Source of the DNA: Apostichopus californicus
Taxonomy: Eukaryota > Echinodermata > Holothuroidea > Aspidochirotida > Stichopodidae
Length of the DNA: 26,018 nt
NCBI GenBank assembly: GCA_020650975.1
Contig: JAIPMN010014535.1
Span: 1 to 26,018 of the forward strand
Direction of reading: 5' to 3'
Below are positions 10,600 through 20,400 of the stretch, piece after piece. The notes beneath the pieces were generated by a model. That model did no database searches. It was not told where the DNA came from and was given only the letters and a program-made list of their open reading frames with translations. The number at the start of each line of letters is the position of its first letter. Positions within the stretch are counted from its first letter, which is position 1. The position numbers and the translations under genes are program-made.

Positions 10600-11689
10600 A
10601 ACATTTTTAGGAATAAGAAATTTCACCGTTGACTTGTTTAAGTCGTTTCATTTGTTTTGAAACTTTCGTTGCTCGCTCTGTAGTCTGTATGCTGTTATAT
10701 TTTGATGCAATTGTAAGGTTTGGATTATATTCATCAATAACGAAAAGTAGCTGCAGAGTTATGATTATGGTTACTGGCGAATAGCGAAAAAAGAAAGCGA
10801 TATAAAGTCGATGCAAAGTTGTATAGCCAATTACGCGATTGTAAAATTATAGGAGCAAGTCAGGAGCTGGAGTACCGTATGTTCAAATATTTACTTAGAA
10901 TTGCAGAAACAAGATGGCAATCCACGGAGTTGAATATCTCAGTAAACACGGATTTCCAATGCGGGAATTTATTATCAGCTATGGAATTTTGCAATACCCC
11001 GTTTTAGTTAACATGACTGATTTATTTTGTGAACCTTACAGTTACACTGAACATATCTAGGCTTGGAGTCCTGACTCCAGAATCATACTTTTAACAGTGG
11101 TCAAATTATTGTGAAATTTTCCTTTCTTTTTTTTGGGGGGGGGGGGGAGTGGTGGGGTCCATTTTATACGACTTTTAGCCTAGAAAGCATACCACTCATT
11201 GTCAATCAGTCAAATTCTAATGTCGTGTAAAGTTAGTTAATACTAGATTAGGCTGACCGTGTCCTCACGTGCGCTTAGACTACGCGCCTAGGCACGATGC
11301 AACAAACATATCGCACGTACTGCACGCACATGTTTACAATTGAAGTTATATAGGCTACCCTCTTGAGGTCAGCAGTGGTGGCCGACCCCAACTGGCCCAA
11401 TTCAGTGGCCTACCTATGGCAGCGATGACTACAGGATAAACCAACCCTTAGGTCGCACCCAATGTCCATATCTGTAAATTATACACAAAAGTGACACCTG
11501 GTTTATGCATGGCTTGTTTTAATTGACTTATACGTGCCTTTTATTTGCTGACGATGAGTTGGAGTTCAATGGCCATAACAAAAAATGGTGGTTGCGACAA
11601 TGTTAACCGCGTAAGCCTATGCGTATAATTATCTCACCTCTACATGCAATGTATAAGGAGATGAGATATTGTACTGCACTCTACATCAA
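10600..11689. other. Stretch without recognised gene
   Basis: It includes a T8-G13 homopolymer pair at 11127-11147. Short open frames on both strands show no recognisable domain. Confidence 0.55.
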
Positions 11690-11939
11690 AAATGTGAGGA
11701 AGGGTGTGTGTGTAGGTGTGTGTGCCTGTGCGTTTGTTTTTCTATCTGACCGGACCGAGGACTTGAACAAAAGAATTTAAGGTCCTCGGTTGTGATTTCT
11801 AAAGAATCACCACGTCCTCGGAAGAATTCTATTGTATGGGGTACTGTTAAGGTTAGGGTACGTGGATTTGAACAATGGAAAATACAATGGGGTCCTCGGT
11901 TGGAATGAAATACAAACATGTGTGTGTGTGTGTGAGTGA
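11690..11939. repeat. GTCCTCGG-rich repeat cluster with TG microsatellite
   Basis: GTCCTCGG occurs around 11782, 11813 and 11892, and ACCGAGGAC (11754-11762) forms a 9-bp hairpin with GTCCTCGGT (11782-11790). A (TG)8 run lies at 11919-11934. Open frames on either strand here are repeat-derived low-complexity sequence. Confidence 0.7.
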
Positions 11940-12440
11940 GCAAAAAGTGTGTCCCGAACTCCTCCTCGCCCGTAACGACGATCAAGTTCAAACTTTGTGG
12001 CTCAACCATGTACAATTGTACCTGCGTGATTGATGACGTCATATGTTAAAGGTCAAGAAACCAAAAAAAATAGTGTGTTTTAACCATTTTCTGCTTGTCA
12101 GCATGTATGAAAAAGGCATTAAGAAAGGCATATGTAGTGAATGATGAGACAAATTTTGAAATATGGCAGATTTAGGTGTTGAAGGTCGTGGTCAAAATTC
12201 AATTGTGGTCAAAGGTCAAATTGGCCTATGGTTGTGCGAAAAGTGTGTCATGAAATCCTCAACTGTAAGTCGGATCAAGTTCTTAGTGGGTAATTGCTGA
12301 TCATGTAAACGTGGGCCTGTGTTAATTAAGATGCCATAGGTATAAGGTCATAGGTGAAAAAAAACTTAAAATAGCCGATTTCTTCTTGTCAAAATGTAGG
12401 GAAAAGGCATTAAACCACATGATGAGACTGATGAGATTAA
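11940..12440 (+). repeat. ~296-bp tandem repeat, about 1.7 diverged copies
   Basis: AAAAGTGTGTC is at 11943 and 12239 (296 bp apart). GTCA-x-xATGTA-x-GAAAAGGCATTAA blocks at about 12111 and 12402 are 291 bp apart. Other shared words are GATCAAGTTC and AAGGTCA. The first unit carries a perfect CRE-like TGACGTCA (12034-12041). It looks like a transposon-derived duplication; no coding is seen. Confidence 0.75.
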
Positions 12441-14099
12441 TTTTAAATTAATGCAGTCGAGGACAACGGTCTATTGAGATCAAGCACTTCCGTCATGGAA
12501 GAGATGAGATCTGCAACTCCGTGGAAAACCCTCTTCTTGAATTTGTGGTATTAGGTGTGCATCAAAAATTAGCCTTAAAAGACCGTTACTTCCTTTAAAA
12601 TTGAAGGATATAAGGCATTCGTTGCTTGCTACTGTGCATATCGACCGCAATATCATCGGAGAGGGCCCGATTGAGGACCCTTTCTGGATATATTAGTGGC
12701 CGTAAAATAACTGCAGATGCGGAGAAAGATGATTAAATCTGGGAGGGTGGGGCCGCACAATTTGAGGTGGCAAACCACAATATTCTCAATGCCACAATAG
12801 GCCTACACCACAAATTCCAGTTTTCCAATATCGAGTTCTCAACAAAAGGTCACTATTTAAATAACGAATGGACATTTTTTTTTACAACCACAGAATAGGG
12901 CCCCTTCATTCTAGTCTGTGAAAACAAAAAGCACTTTTGAGGTGTTTTTTGTTTTAAACCAAAACTTTGCGTGTGTGTGGGGGGGGGGGTGGTGTATATA
13001 CCCATATAGATGGCGGGGAGGGGAAGGTAACGTTCCTCTCCATGCAGCCTCTGGAATTTGAATATTCTTCTCGAAAAAAACGGTGACTTTATATCACAAA
13101 CGTTTTTTTGGCTTAATTTCTCGAGTTTATCTCATATAGTGTTAGATATAATTTATATCCCATCTCGAAAGTGTAACATTTACCAATAAAATGCGAGTTT
13201 TACCGCAAACTTATGAAAATTCATCCCGAAAGTATAACGTATGTTTTGTCTCTAAAATTTGATTTTTTTTCCCCCTTCTATTTCGTCAATTCACCAATTT
13301 TTATGTTCCATTCCCATAGGAGGTACTTTCAATGACTCGAGGACAACATCCTCTTCATTAAAAATCCTTCATTTACCCCCTACCTTAAATCAGTCAGAAA
13401 TTGGGCCCCACCTTTGTAATCCTGGGCACGGCACTGGCTCTTGTTCATTCATTCAATATTAAAGGGTAAACTCGGTTAGCATAAAGCTAATCTCCCCGAG
13501 GACCTGAAATACAAAAGTTAAAGTAGAATATAAACTAAAATAATCATATTAAGAATACAAACGTGAACAATAAGATGGCAATGAAAAGGAAAAAATACAT
13601 TCAAAATTGGCAACGGCATGAAATGTAACATGGAACAATCAATGAAATGAAAGTAAGAGCATAAGAAATTCTGGATAAAACATTTAAGGGTATTTAAGGG
13701 GTTGGCATTCTTACACTCCTTCGAAAACATTTACAAACACATAATGGTATGTACCTTAATTGTGGGTATTTTTCTATGGTACACGCATCTCATTTATGTG
13801 TTTATTGATCTAATGTTAGTTATGTCTTTATTAAATACGACAATGAAGTTCCACACGACGCACGCAACTTTTATTTCACCAGACGTGTCAAACTAATTGT
13901 TCAGACTAGAAATCAAATTGTATGCTTAGGCTATATATCTTGGCTTATGCTAGGTATGCGATATCTTGGCATATATTACACGTACTGTTCTGTAAAAAAA
14001 AATGCCTATTCCCGCCAGTATCATATAGCCTATGTCGTTGCTTTTTGGTTTCGATGATAATCGTAACCTTTGCATTCATGATCATGTGGCGTATGTCGT
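12441..14099. other. Intergenic, microsatellite and decayed repeat
   Basis: A GT-G11 tract lies at 12970-12992. On the - strand, CAGTGCCGTGCCCAGGATT near 13437 resembles a hAT-like terminus without a partner. No gene is recognised. Confidence 0.5.
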
Positions 14100-14645
14100 C
14101 GAAGAATTACATATTTGATGTGTAGAAGTACCACATTGAGTATAAGAAGCAATTGTTTCTTGTGGAGGTCAAAGGTCATTTGGGGTCACCAGGGGTCAAA
14201 TTGTGAAAACTTGGAAACACGATATCTCAAGATGGTAAGCTTGGGCAGAACTCATATTTGGTGTGTAGAAGTACCACGTTGAGTACCAGAAGCCTATTGT
14301 TTTGGTGGAGGTCAAAGGTCACTTGGGGTCAAATTGTGAAAACCTTGTAAACATGGTATCCGATATCAATATTGGAAGCTTGGGCAGATCTCATACTTGG
14401 TATGAATGAAGCCTCTTTGATTTTGGTGGAGGTCAGAATTAGGTAATTTGAAGTCAACAATTAAACGCCAAACATTTACTTCGCTCCCCTCTTACCTGCC
14501 TCTTTAAACTAACTCACCTTCCTAAATATACTATCGCAAGGGAAGCTTGGACAGATTGCATATTGGTATGTGATTGTACTACATATTGAGTACAAGAAGC
14601 ATAATGTTGTGGGCGGAGGTCAATGATCGTTTGAGTTCACCGCCT
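14100..14645 (+). repeat. ~140-bp tandem repeat with DR1 motifs, about 4 diverged units
   Basis: TGTAGAAGTA recurs at 14121 and 14264, and AGCTTGG(G/A)CAGA at about 14238, 14377 and 14544, giving periods of 143, 139 and 167 bp. The units share a GTGGAGGTCAAAGGTCA block, perfect at 14166-14178 and 14309-14321 and decayed in later units. The array ends at the inverted-repeat element beginning near 14646. Confidence 0.85.
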
Positions 14646-14960
14646 CCAATTATAGCACGCTATAGCTAGGAAAGTTTTGTGATTACGTAATCGACCTGCC
14701 ACGGTCGTAAATCGACCTCAGGCTCTACAATTAGCCGGCATAGCTTCTTAACACCATTAGGCTCTTTGTGTAAACACTATGTGGAAGTATATGTTCATGT
14801 CTAAAATTTAGTTAATCAGCGTTCATAAAAAGACTCTCATACAAGAAAAAATATGTGGCAGGCGTTGCAGACTAATTGGTAAAAAGAGGTCATTTTACGA
14901 CCAAGGAAGGTCGATTACGTAATCTCAAGAAATTTTTCCATGATAGCGTGCTAAAGTTGG
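14646..14960. mobile_element. 315-bp inverted-repeat (MITE-like) element
   Basis: Arms of about 75 bp at 14646-14719 and 14886-14960 are inverted copies of each other at roughly 80% by eye. The most conserved part is GATTACGTAATCGACC (about 14671-14686), matched by GGTCGATTACGTAATC in the right arm; the terminal part TAGCACGCTAT matches ATAGCGTGCTA. The 166-bp interior has no open frame. I cannot define a target duplication, so the superfamily is open. It sits against the end of the ~140-bp DR1 repeat array. Confidence 0.8.
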
Positions 14961-17201
14961 GGTCTACCATAGAGAAGAATATAAGAACGTATATTCTGCT
15001 CTGGCAGATGCTGCAGGCCAGTCGGTGTTACTAGCCTATCGAATACACCAGTCATTTTGTCATTAGCCCTAGCAAGCTTCCTCGTGACACTTGTAATTTC
15101 CGTTACCGTACCCTCGTCGCATCCACAGGGGCTGCCAATATTGTGGTAAATAAAAGAGGTGTCACATGTTAATTCTGACCTATTCCGTTCGAGGGTGCCT
15201 TGTGAAGCAAACAGTAAAGAAAATCAGTCCGGTGTGTGTGTACCATCGTGTGCCACCGCTCATAACTACTATCAGTTAGAGACTGAAGCTCGGGAGGCTC
15301 TTCGACTTTGAAACTGTTGCAAAAGTTCGTAATTCTGTTGGCGTTCTATTGTTTTAGTTAGTACAACTCATGAATGTAACATTTCTTGTAGGCTCGAATC
15401 CTTCATTATTTTTACTACCCTCGACAATGCTACATGGATATATGCATCATTGGGAGTTACTAGATTAGCCTAGTGTTGGCCTGTAGATGAAGAGAGACTG
15501 CAACTTCACTCAGCGTCTGCTTGTGCTTCTCTCACTTCATATTATATAGTTATTTCAGTCATCATAGCGTACAACAGTCATACAGTTGCACGCTTGAGTG
15601 CATATACATAATCGGTATAATTCTATAAAACAATAGGATAAACAGTGACAATGGAAAGGATAAAGGAATAGGCCTACAGGGAACTTCTTAAGCTACTCCT
15701 GCTCACTATAACCCCCTCCCCTCCCCCAGTACCGAAGACCTCACCCCCAAAGTGAGCCTAAATGCCTATAGGCCTAGCCTAACTTAGGCTAGGCTTATAC
15801 TAGTTATACCCTATGCCTCAATGGTTTCAGCGTGTCTGTTAAAAAAGTAGTAGATAATCATTTATCCATGTACGTACAGTAGGCTGGCTAATACTGTCAC
15901 AAGTGATCCAATTATAGAGCTGTAGTCTTCTAGCTAGGCCCTACAGTAAGTGTAATGTTGTTGTGATTTTGTTCACAGCATTTCTACTTTACAATATGAA
16001 GGGATGCAAAATGATGGGGCCTAACCCCTAATAACGTAAAGGTGAACATATTTTTCTTTTCAAGAATTCCGTGGACATGATATTGTCTTTGACGCTCCCA
16101 ATTCCTCTAGGCCATGCTGATATCAAGGGTTATTCCCTACACCGAATGTTTGAAGGTTTTGCCAGTTGGTTCAATATTTCTACCATGTTGGTAAAACATT
16201 AGTACAAGAACACCTCATTCAGAAACAAGGATCTACTCACAGATCAAAAATGCAAAGCCAAAATATGTGATGTTAACTGGAAATATTATTCATCACTTGG
16301 TGCAACATGATGCTTTTCATGTGAACCAGAGGCTGTTAAATTATAGTCAATGTTCTGATTTCCATTATCTGCTAGTCGTGAAGGAACTTCACATTTGAAG
16401 TTGTAAACAGTCACAGCTTATGTTCAAGCTGTCTCTATGAACGGGGGAGATCAAACAGGTATAATTGAAATTACTCACAGAGATTTTGTTTTTTATGAAA
16501 TATTTGTTATCAAACAGGCAACAGACTGTGTTATGAAGGACTGATACATGTTGAAAAAGTGGGCAAAACATGTGCTCTATTTGATTCTACAGAACCCGAA
16601 TGGCATTTTAAAATAAGCTTACTCATTAATTATGACCGCCTTGTGGTTTGGTGTTGTTAATCATTGCAGGGAGAAAGAGTCAGATTTAATCTCAATTTAC
16701 TGTACCTATATGAAATAATGCATGAAAAAATAAATTAGCCTCTAAGGTATATGGGTTGTACATCGTTTTGCAATCAGGCTTGGCAAACTTACTTCCTAAG
16801 TTGCCACATGTGTGGACATTTCCCTTTGACAGAAAAGGATACCATATTTGAATATGCTTAGAAAATGTTGCAGAGGCTGTATTTGACACCTTTTAAACCC
16901 TCAAAATAAGGATGGAAAATATCTTCAGCAGCATATTTTTCTCACAGATCAAATGAACCAATTCTACTGACTTTGCAACTAAAACACTCTACTGGGATAT
17001 TCTTCATTTTTTTCTTTCTTTTTGTTGCATGAACTGAACTGATGCAAACTGAATATTATTAGCCTCTTTTAATAGCTACGTTACGTAATACAAAGTGCAA
17101 AAGGAATAGCTGTAATGTCTTAAAGTACTTGGTTTATCTCATGAATAAAATGATCTCTCTGGACTGCACAACATTTTCCCTTCATTCAGCATTTTTTCAA
17201 G
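14961..17201. other. HOGA1 upstream region
   Basis: No gene is recognised. It contains the palindrome at 15772-15794. A 55-codon open frame at 16035-16202 (+) ends without splice support. I see no TATA box or CpG cluster immediately before the HOGA1 ATG, consistent with a separate upstream non-coding exon. Confidence 0.5.
15772..15794. repeat. Perfect 23-nt palindrome
   Basis: GCCTAGCCTAA (15772-15782), a central C, then its exact reverse complement (15784-15794). It sits in a patch rich in AGGCCTA words. Confidence 0.95.
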
Positions 17202-17409
17202 ATGCTGCGTTGTGCACAGCAGTCGTTGAAGACGGTCATCGGTACTGCCGTAGCTCAAAGCAGACAAAAGGCAATGAGCACAGCTTCATCTAAATTAGAC
17301 CTGGAAGGAATATATCCACCAATCCCTACCCCCTTTGATGACAAAGAAGAGATTGATTACACAGCTTTACAGAGAAATGTAGAAAAGTGGAGCAAGATTC
17401 CATTTAGAG
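17202..17409 (+). CDS. HOGA1: HOGA1 exon 1 (start and mitochondrial presequence)
   Basis: It codes residues 1-69 plus one base. The ATG follows TTTTTTCAAG, so the start may lie directly after a 3' splice site of a 5' UTR intron. The first ~30 residues contain R/K, S, A and T and no D/E, as expected of a matrix-targeting peptide. A second in-frame ATG at codon 25 (17274) sits just before the conserved LEGIYPP block and could start a shorter form. The exon ends in PFR-G, with donor G|GTACTG (phase 1). Confidence 0.93.
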
Positions 17410-20400
17410 GTACTGTACTATATAACCAAAAAATGTATGGACTTTCAATTGCTTTTACTAATTCACTTATTGATAGATTTATTTACAGCAATAATTAATA
17501 TAGTATTGTAAAGTGGAAGTGTCCAAGAAGAAAGATATCCTGTAGAACCAACAAGATAATGTAATAATTAGAAGAAAGAATTGTAAGAGATATGATGAAG
17601 TCTTTCCTATCCTTATAAGAAGAAAGCTGAATGATATTGAACAGAAATTAATATGTCACTGTTTGAAGTGCTTGAAAGATGGAAAAAGAACAACAAGGCT
17701 AATCATAGAGGGCCAACCAGAAATTTCTTTGCACTTTCACGACTTCTTTAATAAAACAATTCCCATGTACTGTTGCTGTCATGACTTCCTGGATACTTCT
17801 CTTTTTCCTGTCAATAAAGTTTTTGCTCATGGCATCTATTTGTTTTTTTGTTTAAAGCTCAAATTAAGTACTTGACATTGTTATATTAGTGCAGAATCTT
17901 TTCAAACATAAATATATTCATATGGTGTGACCTCTGACCTCATATGGGGCATGCGCAAAACGTGTTGTCGTCGTCATTGCTCTGCTATGAAATGTTGTTC
18001 TGTGGAGAAATGCAACAAACTTGTAACAACGTGGCTGTGGACATGTAACAGTATTTACACACTTGTTTCCTATTTTTCATCCTGGAAATCAGATCCATGA
18101 GACTTTCCATAAATAGTAATATAATTTTCTCTGTTTTTTTCCTCATTCCATGCACCCAATGTAGGTTTAACTGTGCATGGTTCCAATGGAGAGTATACAT
18201 TCCTGACAACAGATGAAAGAATTGATATGGTAAAGAAGGTCCGAAGTTGGTTACCAAAGGACAAACTCATCATTGCAGGAGCTGGGTGTGAATGTAAGTG
18301 ACCAGGCATATGACATGAAAGGGCACCATGTCCTTTGGTTGTAGGCACAGGCAAAGTCAACACAGTGGCGGAGCCAGGGGTATTGCTCAGAGGGGGCGAG
18401 AATGGTCTGTAGGGGCGCTTTCGACACTATCTAAGCGGAGCGCCACCATCCGCCCCCCCTGACTGTATGGACGCTCCGCCACTGAGTCAACACCTAAGTT
18501 TACGAACCAAAGTCAAATTTTGACATGTCTAACTCGGAAATATTAAATGCAATTCACAAAGATGTCAGTTCCATAAACTATATAGGATACAAGAAATTAC
18601 TTAATGAGGTAAGCAATATCCAAACATAATTTAGACTTAAAGTTAAACCAATAGTTTTGAGTTTTGCCAAATTTTTCCACATTTGCATCATATTTGATAA
18701 TAATGTCTCATTCTTTACCCACCACTTTCAATTTGCCTTCCTCTTCCACCAACCCATTTGTCCTAAAAGTGCAGGGCTTTAGCTTCCACCTCTGTTTGCA
18801 CTGGTCATATCTCTGGTCATATCTCTGGTCATATCTGGTCATATCTCTAGCAAGCCCTAATGCTTCCCCTCCCTCCATCTTCATCAGATCTCTTCAAGTC
18901 TTTATCAGCCCTTTGATATGCAGGTGCAGCACAATTTATATGTCGGTGCAACCCTGTTTATATGCAGGTGCCACCCTGTTTATATGCAGGAGGAGCCTTG
19001 TTTATATGCAGGTGCCACCCTGTTCATAAACAGGTGCAGCCCTGTTTATATGCAGGTGCAGCCCATTTATATGCCGGTGCAGCCCTGTTTATATGCAGAT
19101 GCCACCCTGTTTATATGCAGGTGCCACCCTGTTTATATACAGGTGCAGCCCATTTATATGCCGGTGCAGCCCTGTTTATATGCAGGTGCAGCCCTGTTTA
19201 TATGCAGGTGCAGCCCATTTATATGCCGGTGCAGCCCTGTTTATATGCAGGTGCAGCCCTGTTTATATGCAGGTGCCACCCTGTTCATATGCAGGTGCAG
19301 CCCAGTTTATATGCATGTGCCACCCTGTTATATGCAGGTGGAGCCCCATTAACATGCAGGTGCAGTCCCATTTACATGCAGGTGCAGCCCTGTTTATATG
19401 CAGGTACCACCCTGTTTTTATGCAGGTGCAGCCCCATTTACATGCAGGTGCAGCCCTGTTTATATGCATGTGCCACCATGTTATATGTAGGTGGAGCCCC
19501 ATTAACATGCAGGTGCAGCCCCATTTACATGCAGGTGCAGCCCTGTTTATATGCAGGTGCCACCCTGTATATATGCAGTTGCAGCCCTGTTCCTCCTTGG
19601 CCCATTCTCCTTGCATCTTAGCCACCGCTCCATTACCTACATAGCTAGTATACAATATTCTGGTTTGTGTAATGTGTATCTTTTTTTATTTTCTTATCAA
19701 CAGCTACGAGATGTACGATCAAGATGAGCGAGAGGATGGCAGAAGTCGGTGCGGATGCAGTGCTGGTGATTACACCATCCTATTATAAGGGCGGAATGAC
19801 ATCAGAAGCACTCACAAACCATTTTGTAAAGGTATCAGTCAAAATGGTTGTTACCTTTTCAGTAGGTTTGGCTGATGGGTGTGACATTATTATTAAGAGC
19901 TAGTAATAAGCAATGATGGCCATGTGGTTAAAGACAAAAATTAAGCAAAATACATCAACTTAAACTACCATTACTCTGAAGGCAGCTCCATTTCTGCGGA
20001 AAAATCTCCGGAAAGCTAAGTTTGGTTGTTTCAAATGATAGAGTCTCTTTCTGCATGAATGCTTCATTTTGAATACTCTTGCACGTTCCATAATTAGCAT
20101 AGTTGGCACAGTCTCTAAAAAAGATTCACGTTAAAAACCTTCTCCCAGCAGATTTCTCTGTAAGATGCTTCCAAAGCTTTGCGTCGTCACTGTTGATTTA
20201 TATATTTATCTCACATCACATCTGAAAATGGATCATCATGTCTTAGAAAATATGATTCTATGAATCTCGTAGACTGCCAAACAAGGTGTGAAAAGACATA
20301 TAATCTAATCAGACATTGGTGGATAACAGTTGGAAAATGAAAAACCTGTGCATATTATGTCAGAAGTTACTTTTAGTACAAATTTCCTGATTGGATAAAT

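Noticed and set aside
16035..16202. 55-codon + strand open frame upstream of HOGA1.
   Set aside because: Composition is protein-like, but there is no start context, splice site pair or recognisable family; this length is expected by chance.
18916..19591. CRISPR-like repeat array.
   Set aside because: Units are contiguous 22-mers without spacers, inside a eukaryotic intron.
18664..19655. Long overlapping open frames on both strands (up to 219 codons).
   Set aside because: They are created by the 22-bp minisatellite, which lacks stop codons in several frames. The peptide is purely periodic and lies in HOGA1 intron 2.
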